The position numbers and the translations under genes were made by a program. From Chaenocephalus aceratus (lineage: Eukaryota; Chordata; Actinopteri; Perciformes; Channichthyidae): a stretch of DNA of 64,000 bases. The stretch is from positions 21,014,169 through 21,078,168 of the forward strand of contig CM043785.1 of the NCBI GenBank assembly GCA_023974075.1, read 5' to 3'. The notes beneath the pieces were generated by a model. The model had not been told where the DNA came from, made no database searches, and saw nothing but the letters and a program-made list of their open reading frames with translations. Numbering within the stretch: the first letter of the stretch is position 1; each line of letters starts with the position of its first letter. Shown here piece by piece: positions 21,238 to 32,700 of the stretch.

Positions 21238-24200
21238 TTATGTGTTTGCTTTTTCTGTTCAGTTTAACACCGTTTTGTAATTGCAATGTTTTCCGATGGC
21301 TGCAGCATGAGTGAAAAGCCCAAGAGAAATGTCCCACTGTATACTATAAAGTAAATCTTGCTCTTCAAGCTAACTTCTCCTTAGTGGACATCTGCATTAT
21401 CTTCAGGTCAGCTACAGTGACCAGTAGAACAATAAAGCTGTGGAAACATCACTGGAACATTGTCAAGTCAAGCTTAATGTTTCTATGACCAATAATGGTA
21501 GAAACAATAAACAGAGAGTGGCACAATGAGAATAATTATACTAGTATATTTTGGTTTCTAAAGAGTGTATATGCCAATGTTGAAATGAGTTATCTGTCAA
21601 GTGCATGAAAGACAAACAAAAGAAAAGAGCGTAGTTGTAACTTTACATATAAATCATTACTATGCCTACATCACATTACTTTATTAAAGCTAAGCTAAAG
21701 TAAAATGATGGTTTGAAAGTGCACCATGAGTACATGACATCACTGCATAAGCAGTTCTCATTTTGGCCAAATCATATTGCTTTTTTCTGTCGTATTCGCG
21801 TCCCTCACCCTTGCCTGCATATGAGCGTGTTGTGAGGATGGAGAGTTTACAGCTCGTTCTTCATGCTCATCTGCACACACACACACAGCTCTCTTTTCAT
21901 TTTACAGTTTCAGGCAACCACATACATATAAAACAAGGACATAATCTTTGACACATACAACTAACTGCCCAAATGCACAAACAAATAAAGCCACCTTCTG
22001 TTTCCAATACACACAAAGAACCTACCCTCTATTCAAATGCAGACAGAAACCTTCTCCATCACCCTCCATTGTTATTTTCAAGTAAGTTTACAGGGCACAT
22101 AAACTGGTTTTATATAGTCAATATGGCTGACTGTGTCTGGTACACGGTGTCCTCTACTCACAACTCCAGCTTGTCAATATGACAGTAAAAATCTCTGTAA
22201 ACAACCTCTCCCCATACCACTCTGAATCAAGTTTAACTGCATAGTAGACTTTGGCAGTTTCCATCCAAGGTGCATCATATCAATATGTGCAATGGTAGTA
22301 AACAAGCATTTTAACAAGTATCTGATATTTTTTTTTAGAATAATCCATGTTTGGTTGTAGGCATTGTTGGAATATATGTTGTCTGTATATTACTATCGCT
22401 AGTCTTCACATTTGACAAGAAACTGCCAGTTATACCGAAGGTCTCTAAAAAAAGAAGTGTATAATTTGGTGTTCGGGTCTGGGAAAACCCAGCAGAATTA
22501 TTTTGGGTGACTCTGGGTCAAATTTGGCCCAATCAAGATTCATCTTTGACTTTAGACACCCCTCCCCCACCCCCTTCATCCACTGTAACAATATTTTTTT
22601 CGCAACATGCACCTGGTCGCCCATCCCTCGGCCCCCCCTCCCTCCCACGGGAACAAAAACAGGGTTTGTGAGTTTTTATCTAAATGTAATCAAAATGCAA
22701 ATGTTATATGAAAGTTAAACAAAATTGATATACATAGGGCCAATCAAATGTTCATTATCGATCAACCTAGAGATTAATTTTATGATAATTTCTTTCGTCA
22801 TTAAAGAAAATATTGAAAATGGCACAAAGACCACTGCACACTATCTCTGGCCAGGCACGTTCTTTAACAACAGCTCTGAATGGAAACTTGTAACTTATAA
22901 TTGCCTCAGCTGCCCTGTCCAGACACAGATTCAGAACAAGACCCACAAAACCCTCACACATGCACACAAACCTTCTCCTGCTGGTCTATAGGTCCCTTAG
23001 GAGAATCCACTGTTAGTAGATAATTGGTTTCCAACCTTCACAATACTACTGCTCCTCCCTCCCATCCCTTTCTCCCTGGTAATCTTGCCATCCTAGCCTC
23101 TCTTGGTCTCTTTCTTTTTACACACGCATGCCACTGCATTTTGTTGCTAATACAAATGATATGTGTTACAAATACTTAGCGTTTGAACATAGACAGTTTA
23201 CTGCTATACAGGTTATTTGATTTTACTACTTAATTTGACAGTAATTACCTTCTTTATCATTAGTTCTCATTTAACATTCATGTGAATAAAGACTAACTAA
23301 ATGAAAAGGGATTTAGTGTCTTGACAGTTTATCTGTTCTGTCCCGGTGGCTCTGGCAAAGTGTTAACAGTATGGATGAAAGAAAGAGAGAATCAGCAGAC
23401 CTATAGTGCATTTACAGCACTCTTTTGGAGATTTGTCTGGGTGGTGTCTTCAAAAAACACACACACACACACACACGCCCATGCTGAGACACAGGTGAAC
23501 TTACGCGTGTTGAACAGACACACATCAAGGCACATAAATAACTAGGAGTTACACAGTGGTACTATTATATATTTTCTAAATATGGTATCCCGTTTCCAAC
23601 GTCCTATAGGGGTCAGTTACCATGACAACCTCTGCATGCATGTCCAACCAGCCTAATATTTACTCAGCAGATACATGTTTGCTGTCTGCCTCTGCAGTTG
23701 GTAATGGTTTTGGGCCCACCTGGTGTTTTCTATATAACAGACTCAATATATAATACATGAAGTAAACACAGGCCTTGACAACATTCAGGCCTTGCAGCAG
23801 ATTTTAAATCACAACTTTCCCATCATCATTTCTAACTCTGGCATAGTGGTGCATATGTAGTGAAACCACCAATTATTCAGAGAAGCCAGTTTCTATGCAA
23901 CCACTTCATAATACACTAAAAAATAAACGTCTGTGGACATGAATGCATAAAGCTAAGCTGTAATAATGGCTTTTTAAAGTAGCTCTATATGTTTTGCCTT
24001 ATTTCCCCCCATGCCATATAATGTCTGTTTTCTTTAAAATATATATTTATCCTCAGATAATAACAGTAACGAGAGAAGGCAATTCCTGAAGAAATTGCTA
24101 GTGGGAATGCTTTAGGCTGAAAAGCTGACGCTAAATTGCTATGCTGAAATGTAATGTGTAAGAAGAAAGTGAAGAATTTAGATTGAAATGATACATGAAC

Positions 24201-24487
24201 ACTGGGGGCTTGAATGTGTGATAAGAGAAGAAAATAAAGTAAAAAGGCTTGGAAAAGCAGCAGAATATTTGAACTGCAAACTTTTGAACTAACTTGATGG
24301 CGAATGATCTGTCGCCATGCCAACGGCATTTGATGACACGCCCATAATACGCTTAGATGCGTTGATGGCTGCATCGCTCCCAAACCTGTGAAGTTTTAGG
24401 CCGTTTGGAGCATTTTCACTGAAGTTATGAGAATACCGTGTTTCATGGCGAGCATTGTGTTGCCATGGCAACGGCATTTGAAGAAAT
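21238..24487. other. 3.2 kb without a recognisable gene
   Basis: Mostly AT-rich with chance ORFs and a small (CA)n run at 23458-23477. At 24310-24480 two similar blocks (tgccaacggcatttgatgac and tgccatggcaacggcatttg) suggest a small internal duplication or the remnant of an interspersed repeat. No domain, terminal repeat pair or RNA gene is recognised. Confidence 0.45.
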
Positions 24488-24788
24488 CTATAGGTTACTT
24501 ACGTAACCCCCAGTTCTCAGAGTAACATGAAGTGAGATGTCTCACTATGGGATGCGCCTCAACGCGTATGCAAACAGAACCATCAATCTCATTACGCCAA
24601 TCCTGATTGGCTGGTGATCTTGACGTCAACGTCAGGGAATCCACCCACCCTTTAAGTAGCTTGCGCTACGACGCAGCGTCATTCAAAATAAGCACCTCTT
24701 CTCGCTTCGCCTTAGCAAGAAGGGTCGTCTGGTGAGACATCTCACTTCATGTTACTCTGAGCACTTGGGTTACGTAAGTAACCTATAG
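24488..24788. repeat. DIRS terminal repeat ending in a ~57-bp inverted repeat
   Basis: The terminus ctataggttacttacgtaac at 24488 recurs inverted at 24767-24788. The homology extends inward through ctcagagtaacatgaagtga (left) and tcacttcatgttactctgag (right, near 24738-24762). The terminal repeat is therefore bounded by its own inverted repeat. In the 48.9-kb copy the outer 22 bp persists on both sides, but the inner right-hand part has been lost. Confidence 0.85.
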
Positions 24789-24869
24789 TTCTCATTCATA
24801 ACACTCCGTTCGATGTCTCACTATGGGATATTGAAACTCCCGTATTGCTAGACATGCTTATCTCGAAAA

Positions 24870-26120
24870 TCACCAAAAACAACCAGAACAGGTAGAACTC
24901 TGTCTCAACACGGGACCCAGCACTGCGCGGGCCACACTTGGAGCAGAGACATCTAGCCTGTAAAAGCGGACAAAAGTGAGCGGCGAGGACCAGCTCGCTG
25001 CTGCACAGATGTCTTGGATGGAAACACCCTTGAACAAAGCCCAGGATGTAGCCAGTCCACGAGTAGAATGAGCATGCAGGCCCGTTGGTGCTTGCAAACC
25101 CTGACTCGTATAAGCCAGAGCAATCGCTTCCACAATCCAGTGGGAGAGCCGTTGCCTGGTAACGGGCTTGCCCTTCTGAGGGTTAGCCCAGGATACAAAG
25201 AGTTGGTCATTACAACGAAACTCTTTTGACCTGTCCATATAGATGCGTAAAGCACAAACTGGACACAGCAAATTCGGCCGCTGTTCCTCAGAGGAACACA
25301 GCGGCGGAGGAAATGCCACAATGTCAATGGGGGTACATGAGCCAACCACCTTAGGTATAAAGGCAGGGTTGGGCTTCAGCAACACTCTTGTTTGCCCCGG
25401 GGCAAACTGAGTGGATGAAGGATGTACAGAGAGCGCATGAATGTCACTGACTCGCTTGGCAGATGCCAGAGCCAGTAACAGCATGGTCTTCAGTGACAGG
25501 TGTTTCATGTCAGCTTCTTCCAGGGGTTCAAATGGAGGTCGAGTGAGCCCATCTAAAACCACTGCCAAGTCCCATAAGGGCACCAGTGACATGGAAACAG
25601 GGAGGAGCCTGCGAGCCCCTTTCATAAAACGGCAGACCAAAGGATGTTGGCTAGCCGTCTTTCCCTCAAAGCCCACATGGCATGCAGCAATAGCAGCCAG
25701 GTATACTTTGATCGTAGAGAAAGCTCTGTGTTTATCAATTAAGTCCTGTAGAAATGATAAAATCACCCCGACAGGACATTGAAAAGAGATGTGTCCTTTT
25801 TGAAGGCACCACTCCTCAAACACCCTCCACTTACAGTCATAGAGAGACCTGGTGGAGGAAGCTCTTGCACTCTGAATAGTGTTTATCACCTTCTGAGGGA
25901 GCCCCACTGTATTCATATTGTACCACTCACGGGCCAGGCCCATAGTGCCAAGCGCTCTGGGTGTGGTTGAAAGATCGCCCCCCCCCGCCTGAGACAGTAT
26001 GTCCCTGCGTATTGGGAGCTGCCACGGCTGCCCGCACAACAGCTGATATATCTCCGCCAGCCAGTACATTGCAGGCCAGTGCGGAGCTATCAGGATAAGT
26101 GTGTGGCGTTGTTCTCTCAC
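24870..26120 (-). CDS. DIRS tyrosine recombinase (C-terminal part of pol), open frame of ~416 codons
   Basis: The enzyme would integrate circular DIRS cDNA by phosphotyrosine site-specific recombination. The open frame has a core-binding-like region (about residues 75-180, e.g. SARASSTRSLYDCKWRVFEEWC) and then catalytic landmarks: R223 in ALASAKRVSDIHALS, H351-S-T-R354, W377 at the usual His/Trp position in AASWSSP, and Y387 in VRFYRLDV. These are the R..HxxR..H/W..Y residues of the family. The frame start is not an ATG (position 26120 is a GTG codon) because the ORF continues the RNase H polyprotein. The catalytic part has no stop or frameshift, unlike the copy near 49-50 kb. The element around it is truncated, so autonomous movement is impossible. 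Confidence 0.92.
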   Translation of the reverse strand: MREQRHTLILIAPHWPAMYWLAEIYQLLCGQPWQLPIRRDILSQAGGGDLSTTPRALGTMGLAREWYNMNTVGLPQKVINTIQSARASSTRSLYDCKWRVFEEWCLQKGHISFQCPVGVILSFLQDLIDKHRAFSTIKVYLAAIAACHVGFEGKTASQHPLVCRFMKGARRLLPVSMSLVPLWDLAVVLDGLTRPPFEPLEEADMKHLSLKTMLLLALASAKRVSDIHALSVHPSSTQFAPGQTRVLLKPNPAFIPKVVGSCTPIDIVAFPPPLCSSEEQRPNLLCPVCALRIYMDRSKEFRCNDQLFVSWANPQKGKPVTRQRLSHWIVEAIALAYTSQGLQAPTGLHAHSTRGLATSWALFKGVSIQDICAAASWSSPLTFVRFYRLDVSAPSVARAVLGPVLRQSSTCSGCFW

Positions 26121-26180
26121 TCTGGCCAGAGTTGGGGGTATCAGAGCCAGGGGTGGGAACGCGTGCAGAAGGACCGGAGG

Positions 26181-26545
26181 TCAAACGTGCGCGAGCGCGT
26201 CCACGCCTAACGGTGCGTTTAAATCGCGCATTGAAAAGAACAGCTGACATTGAGCATTTTCTTTTGATGCGAACAGATCTACCACAGCTCGGCCGTAACG
26301 CACCCACAGCTGACTCACAATCATTGGATGTAGAGTCCAGTCTGGATATAGTGGTGCACCTCTGGACAGCAGATCCGCCCCGAGGTTCATCACTCCTGGT
26401 ACGTGCGTCGCTCTCAGAGAGAGGAGACGTCCGCAGCTCCATAAGATCAGTTTGCGTGCCAGCATGTGTAACTGGAGAGAACGCAAACCCCCTTGGTGGT
26501 TTATATACGATATTGTGGTCGTGTTGTCTGTCCTCACGAGGACAT
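26181..26545 (-). pseudogene. DIRS RNase H domain, 5' end cut off
   Basis: The minus-strand frame reads VLVRTDNTTTISYINHQGG, then LLSLRATHVPGVMNLGADLLSR, then a linker ending in a stop at 26181. The D of RTDN and the D of ADLLSR are the recognisable acidic positions of the DIRS RNase H, which removes RNA from the RNA-DNA hybrid during cDNA synthesis. The upstream side (towards reverse transcriptase) is replaced by LINE sequence at 26545. The stop between this block and the recombinase frame shows it is no longer one polyprotein. Confidence 0.82.
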
Positions 26546-27378
26546 TCATTTCATTTCAAACCTTTATTTATACAGATAAAATCCCATTGAGATCATTGAT
26601 CTCTTTTCCAAGGGAGACCTGCTCAAGTAGTTCCACATGAAACATAAAAACATAAATAGAACAACAAAAGGACATCATACAGCATCATTTACAACATTAT
26701 CCACATAAACAGGTACCAATAGCTTCCGATTGAGTAGCATCCAACCGAGCTTTAAAAACATTTAGTGGCACCAGATTGTTCAGTTTCCATTTAATTTGCA
26801 GACTATTCCAAGACAGAGGAGCTGCGTATCTAAAAGCTGTCTTCCCTAAGACAGTCCTAGCAGTTGGCACATTTAATGAAACCACAGCATTCGATCTCAG
26901 GCAGTAGCCACTTACAATACTCCGTGAAATCAGGGAGCAGATATAAGATGGAAGTTTCCCTAACATGGCTTTGTATATAAAAATGTGCCAGTGACTGAGC
27001 CTCCGTACAGTTAGTGAAAGCAAACCAGCCCTTGCATACAGGGTACAGTGATGGGTTAATGCTTTACAGTTTGTCACAAATCTCAGTGCACTGTGATACG
27101 CAGCATCTAACTTGACCAGGCAATTGGCAGGTGCATTCATATAGACCAGATCCCCATAGTCCAGCACAGGTAAAAAGGTCACAGTTCCTGGCCTCAAGCG
27201 AGAAACAGGACTTGTTTCTGAAAAAGAACCCTAGCCTAACCCTCAGTTTTTTTAGCAGGTTATTGACATGAAGTTTAAAAGAGAGACAATCATCAAGCCA
27301 GATACCAAGGTATTTGTAACAGGCAACAACTTCAAGTTTTGTTCCTTGCGTAGTTACAATATCTAAAACAGGCTCACA
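26546..27378 (-). mobile_element. LINE 3' end inserted in the DIRS copy, minus strand
   Basis: A 5'-truncated non-LTR retrotransposon fragment whose minus-strand 3' end reads ...ataaaggtttgaaatgaaatga before joining DIRS at 26545. It codes for the C-terminal end of a reverse transcriptase protein. The clade (L2, I/Nimb or Rex1-like) cannot be fixed by eye. The far edge abuts a second LINE fragment at about 27379. Confidence 0.8.
26697..27372 (-). pseudogene. LINE reverse transcriptase C-terminal fragment
   Basis: Two frames join near 27190. The upstream one has YKYLGIWLDDCLSFKLHV and LLKKLRVRLGFFFRNKS. The downstream one has LPVLDYGDLVYMNAP, KLDAAYHSALRFVTN, LLSLTVRRLSHWHIFIYKAM and APLSWNSLQ. 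This order (KYLG, LDYGD, HSALRF, HWHIFIYK, WNSL) is the standard C-terminal layout of fish non-LTR retrotransposons. RT catalytic motifs lie upstream and are missing. The frame shift makes it non-functional. Confidence 0.85.
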
Positions 27379-27925
27379 CACCACACCACGCCGCTCCTCC
27401 GCTCCCTCCACTGGCTTCCGGTAACTGCTAGAATCCACTTCAAGACAATGGTACTTGCGTACCATGCTGCGAATGGATCTGGCCCTTCCTACATCCAGGA
27501 CATGGTTAATCGTACACCCCAGCACGTGCACTCCGCTCTGCATCAGCCAAACAGCTCGCTGCACCCTCACTGCGAAGGGGACCCAAGTTCCCATCAGCAA
27601 AAACACGTGGGTTTGCTATCCTGGCTCCAAAATGGTGGAATGAGCTCCCCATTGACATCAGGACAGCAGAAAGCTTACACACCTTCCGGCGCAGACTGAA
27701 AACTCATCTCTTTCGACTCCACTTCGAGCAATAGAACTATTAACAAAGCACTTATGGACTGGCTTACCTAAAGCCAGTTGAGTAGCACTTGAAATGTTTT
27801 TGCTCTATGAAACCTGATGTACTTATATGATTCTGTTTTCTTCAAGTTTGTATTTTATTGGTCGAACGCACTTATTGTAAGTCGCTTTGGATAAAAGCGT
27901 CAGCTAAATGCAATGTAATGTAATA
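27379..27925 (+). mobile_element. L2-type LINE 3' end, plus strand
   Basis: Plus-strand frames give HTTPLLRSLHWLPVTARIHFK and, after a shift, the block FRRRLKTHLFRLHFE at 27688-27731. The 3' UTR ends with gtaagtcgctttggataaaa and gcgtcagctaaatgcaatg, followed by the short tail atgtaatgtaataa. LHWLPV, FRRRLKTHLF and the 'gtcgctttggataaaagcgt' tail are typical of fish L2/Maui LINEs. It is 5'-truncated and frame-broken. Confidence 0.8.
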
Positions 27926-28788
27926 ATTTATATTGACTATGTTGAATTTCTCCTTGAGATATAGTAATTGACTGTGACAGACGGATAACTTAAATGGAGA
28001 AATGTGATGTTTGTAAAGTTCAGCTATTTGAATGTAACTGTGTACTTGAATTTTGAATAAGAAGCATTCCAGACGATCAACCGGATCCTGTGTATAATTA
28101 TTGCTGCTGCACTTTTCTGTTTTCTACAGAAATCATTTATTGTTGCTGTGGTACCCAAGCTTTTGGGACCCGTAACAAAAAATGTTGTGCAGCTGAGTGT
28201 CAAGAACTGCTTCAAATAGTGATAGGATTAATTGTAGTGCTCCACCTGTATACATGTATGTTTGTTTGTTTGTTTGTTTGTTTGTTTGTTTGTTAATTTG
28301 AGTAAAGTTCCATTGTGAAGGATCAGTGCTAAATTGCAGAGTTCATTATCAGATAACTATAGCAACTGACAGAAAACCGTATTGATGCAACACAGAGAAA
28401 ACAGTGCTCTATCTGGTTCAGAGGCTGACAACCTACTGTTAGGAACTTTGACTCAATAGTATGAGGAGGACTCAAATGCACAACCCAGAGACAAACAAGG
28501 TTAGGAGAAAATAATCTTTACTTGAAAAAAGAAAATCACTCTTTCAGAGGATATAACAAAATGTCAAAAGTAAAGCGCTCACATGGAGGATAAAAAGGCA
28601 CTGAGTCTCCTAAACGATGGCTTGGATCTGGCTTCTTGGAAGGACGAACAAGGCGAACTGGCAACTGACAAGGGGAGACAGGACAATTTATACATGTGGT
28701 AAGTGGGCACAGGTGGAAACAATCAGGGGCGGGGCAGACGCTGACGATGGCGGGAAAAAGAACCAAGGCAGGAAGTAAAGGGACCTGG
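27926..28788. other. AT-rich spacer with a (TTTG)n run
   Basis: 28258-28294 is a (TTTG)n microsatellite. The rest shows no coding domain. No remnant of the DIRS element beyond the LINE pair is recognised here. Confidence 0.55.
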
Positions 28789-29147
28789 AATGAGACCAAC
28801 CTGATCTCACCAGAATGCGTGACTCCACCACGACTCCTTAACACCGCATTGCGTGGTGGAGTCACGAACTTTGCTACATTTACGTGTCTGCACCACGAAA
28901 ACAACCCCAATGTAAAGTGAATGAGGCTCCTTTGTCGTGGTGCACACACGCATTTCTATAACATCCAGCGAGCTTTTATTCTATAAAATCTACTTTATAG
29001 CTTGTAGTAACTCACGGGAGGCTTCTTTTATTTTATTTGTATTCATAATAATTTGTATTTTTCGTCAGAATGTATTATGGCAACCCTGTCTCCTAAAAAT
29101 TATATTCCCACAGAACTAAACTGCATTCTCAATTACGTTTAGCTAAA

Positions 29148-29285
29148 AACGTTTTTTCTCCCAAGTTACGTTCGTTATGAACGTATCTCAAATACGTTTA
29201 TTTTCTACATAACTTCTAGAAACATATTTTCTCCCACGTTACGTTTCTTATGAACGTATCTTAAATACGTTTATTTTCTACATAT
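29148..29285. repeat. Two-copy tandem duplication (~70 bp units)
   Basis: The block tttttctcccaagttacgtt...atgaacgtatctcaaatacg...tttattttctacat occurs at about 29148-29210 and again, slightly changed, at about 29222-29285. It lies inside the P-like element and is probably a local duplication. Confidence 0.8.
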
Positions 29286-29422
29286 CCATTTATTGTCTTG
29301 CTTATAATAATGATAATCATTTATAAACATTATTTTAGAGCACACATTTGAAATCAGTAGGCGAGGCTATAATTTCGCCAGCTGTTACTCTCATGAGCGA
29401 GGCAGAACATAATAGTTTTAAC

Positions 29423-29548
29423 ATGCCAAAAAGCTGCCGTGTCGTTTATTGCACCTCAGACATTAAAACAAATCCAGACTTACGTGTTTCTGTACTTGCT
29501 CTAAGAAGAAAGGACAGTAACAGAAGATCTCTGTGGCTTCAGGCTTGA
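29423..29548 (+). pseudogene. THAP-type zinc-finger N-terminus, truncated after 41 codons
   Basis: From ATG 29423 the frame starts MPKSCRVVYCTSDIKTNPDL and continues RRKDSNRRSLWLQA to a stop at 29546-29548. The THAP finger starts at the protein N-terminus with C-x4-C, followed by a conserved NPDL/F-type stretch and an invariant W; here C5, C10 and W38 are visible. The distal C-x2-H pair is lost to the stop. In P-family transposases and in THAP9 this finger binds the DNA ends. An ATG 30 nt upstream is in frame, but the finger normally starts at its own Met. Confidence 0.68.
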
Positions 29549-31877
29549 TCGCCATTCAAATGACAGCGTTGGTTTCCCCAAAAGTGGGCCGGGCTGTAAA
29601 GTGACGTAGATTTTACTCATCTATTATTCAAAACCATTCTATTTATTCTAACGTAAATTACATGCCAGTGTTTTATCTTTTTATTTATTTGTTTTTATTT
29701 TAAATCGTATAATGTCAGACTTTTTTTCCCGAAAAATAAATGGGGCTTAGAGCCTCAAAATACTGAAATCTGTATTTTTGAAAATCTTTTTTTCCTTCTA
29801 ATTTGTTATTCTTTTCTAAATAACAGACTGTACTCAACAATAACACACAATTATCCTTGTTTTTATGTATTCGTTTAATTCTATAATCTTCGGCTTTTTA
29901 GCCGTAAATAAAGTCACCGGAAATAGACGTAGGCCTATAAGGGACATTTCTAACGATACACACCACAAACCCACTGAACAGATTACCCAAGATCCTCAGC
30001 TTGAAGCTCGTTGATTGGATGTTTTAGCCGCAATGCATGTTGGGATATGATGTTAATGTGATATGTTATCCGAAAAAAAAAATTATAATAATAATACTTT
30101 ATTCCGATAAATACTGAGTTGAGAGAATAGTCAGGGGATTTGGGAGATGGGAGACACATCTATGGAATCACAATTTCAATAGCTTACCATTAAATGACGG
30201 ATAAGCCTTTCTGTCTGTGATGTTTTACAAATCAGATATTAATGTGTAGAAGTAAAACATGAGAAATAGTATAGCAATATCCTGTAAAATTATGTAAAAA
30301 TATGAATAAAACTACACATCTTCAGATGTTATACATACATAAGTGTCCTACACTAATAATACAAAGTTATTATTAGTATGATGTGTGTATCTTGTGTGCA
30401 CCACCTAGTGGTTAAAGCACGTTATTGAATTATTTTTGTTGAATAATGTTATTTTTGTTGAATAATGTTATTTGATGAAAAAAATATTAAGAGTACATAC
30501 TTTCATAGGGGGAAAGTAGAAGGTCAATGATAGAAATATAGAATGTAAAAAATCAAGAAGATACTGTAAGTGATCTCTACAATAAAACAGTTTAGTGCTG
30601 GATCTACAAAGATATTAATAGGAGGATGTGCAAAACAGGTAAACTAATTAACCTTTATTAACACATTAAAGAATACTTTAGGTTAAGGTCTTCTTTCAAA
30701 TAAGAAAAAAGCTTTGGGGGTATCTATCTACAGATAAATATTAAGCCTGACAAAGTACTTAACGTCTAATATATTGCTTTCCTGCTATGTTAACTATGTT
30801 GAAGCACTTATTTTAACTGATATTATACACATTCATTATACTCTTATGTATGTAGATAGAATAAGAAATGTGCAGAATTTGACAGTTTAATGGTGGAGGT
30901 ATACACACATATTTATAGATGTCTTGTAATGCACTGTTGAGGAACATGTGTCAAGTTTTTCATTCATTGCATAACTACACCGTAGTTGTGTATATGATAT
31001 GTCAATAAACCTTAGAAAATCTTGAAATCTTGAAAGGGATGTGCAAAATAGCAATTATATACAGTTTTTAATTAACTATTAGTAGAGAATAACGAGTAAT
31101 TAATATACTTTATAGCGATCTGCAGATAAATGTTTAGTCTTCTCAAGCACCAACTATCAAATATCTCTCCTGATTGTTGGCCCTGAATTTTACTCAGGTG
31201 TAACTAAAGTCTGCTTTAAGGGTTGTTTATATTTCACATCATTAATTAGAATCTGCAAAGTAACTAAAATAAATGTAGTGGAGTCAAAATACCAGGTTAA
31301 CCTCTGAATTGTAGTGGAGTAGAATTACAAAGTAACAATGAGCTGTCATGTGGGTATATATTAATGCTGCCCATTATGGATACAAGCGATTTTCACCCAT
31401 TTAGTAATTACATGTTTTACATTTGTACACACCAATTTGTTTCCTATCGCCTAAACCTCCAGGGCTGTACATAGTTTAATACTGTCAACTTCTAATTTTG
31501 GGAAAAACGAAAACGTCTTTTAAAACTACAATTCCCAGTAGAGACGTGCCATAGAGAACATGTTGCGAAACACAATAGCCAGCATGTGTAGTTCTCGGGG
31601 GGCGTTCGAGTCCAGTTTTGAATAGTCTGCCGTGGTTGACAAAGAAAATATATATATAAAGTAGATTTTAAAAAGGTTTTATAGAATAAAAGCTCACTGC
31701 TGGACGTTGTAGAAATGCGTGTGCACCACGACAAAGGAGCCTCATTCACTTTACATTGGGGTTGTTTGCGTGGTGCAGACACATAAATGTAGCAAAGTTC
31801 GTGACTCCACCACGCAATGCGGTGTTAAGGAGTCGTGGTGGAGTCACGCATTCTGGTGAGATCAGGTTGAATGAGAC

Positions 31878-32697
31878 ATGGGGTGTTTCTCAATGTTGAG
31901 GAAGGCTGCTCCAGAGCCACTATTTCAAGGATGCTACATCATCGAGTCCTGCCGAAGGACTGTGAATCCCCACAATGCTTTGCGCACGGACCAATTTCCA
32001 AATCTTTGGCGGAAATCGCGCTCCATTTATGACGCACACCTGCACACTTGTTAGCCTGTTCCACCATTCTTCGTTTTCCGAGGCTAGGAAGGTTCTGAAG
32101 GATCTGACTAGGAGGGACATGTCCTACCAAGGAAGCGTCCTCGACATTGAGAAACACTCATGGTGAGTACAAAATAAAACAGGAAGTGGAATATAAACTA
32201 AACTAACATGTAACATGAACATGACAATCACAAACATGACAAAACTAACATATTTGACGGGACACAACACCTACATTTTTACTATGTGTTTAATTTTCTA
32301 AATTGTTTGGTTTGTAAGTGTAAATTGTAGATAAATGTGGTGAATTTGTTAAAGATTGTGTTTTCCATGACTGAAGTATAGCATACATGGGTGTTTTAGT
32401 GTAGTTTTCAGTGTGATTGTGTGTATTAGGTTTAATTCACGGATCGACATTCAATGCCAATTGGTATTTACTTTGGTTGAAGGCCGTTGGGTGGAGTAAG
32501 ACATAAACTGCTGTCTGGATAAGACAAAGAGGAAGAGAAAGGAAAATGGAGGTCAAAAGGATTGATAGAAATAGAGGCAAAGAGAGAGAGGAGGAGAAAG
32601 AGGTTGATAGATTGAGAGGAGAGAGAAAGACTAGGGTGGAAGATAAAGTCATTATGAAGCAGCCATACCAAGAAGCTTGGGGTCAATAGGCCAACAC
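31878..32697. other. Spacer with purine-rich tract, no gene
   Basis: 31880-32165 contains a GC-richer stretch with overlapping short ORFs that match no domain. 32520-32640 is a GA-rich tract. Nothing else is recognised. Confidence 0.5.
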
Positions 32698-32700
32698 TTA

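Larger units (their letters stand above)
24488..26545 (-). mobile_element. DIRS-type tyrosine-recombinase retrotransposon, truncated copy
   Basis: From its terminal repeat at 24488 the copy extends through a tyrosine recombinase ORF (24870-26120) into an RNase H segment (26181-26545), all on the minus strand. There it is cut by a LINE insertion and does not resume. Its sequence is closely parallel to the end-to-end copy at 48918-54723. Reverse transcriptase, gag and the far terminal repeat are absent. DIRS elements integrate with a recombinase rather than an integrase and leave no target duplication, which fits the lack of one here. Confidence 0.93.
28797..31869. mobile_element. 3.07-kb P-like DNA transposon with long hairpin-rich TIRs and 8-bp duplication
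   Basis: The exact duplication aatgagac (28789-28796 and 31870-31877) brackets an element beginning caacctgatctcaccagaat, with the inverted copy at its end. The inverted repeats run about 200 bp and are themselves full of palindromes. The interior holds a THAP-finger remnant (29423-29548). An 8-bp duplication, CA...TG termini and a THAP domain together suggest the P superfamily. Kolobok also has THAP but uses TTAA. Most of the interior is AT-rich and non-coding. A second copy lies at 60029-63890. Confidence 0.85.

Noticed and set aside
25441..25970. Plus-strand ORFs opposite the DIRS recombinase and RNase H (also 49814-50373, 50501-50794, 52359-53133)
   Set aside because: Antisense shadows of real minus-strand domains.
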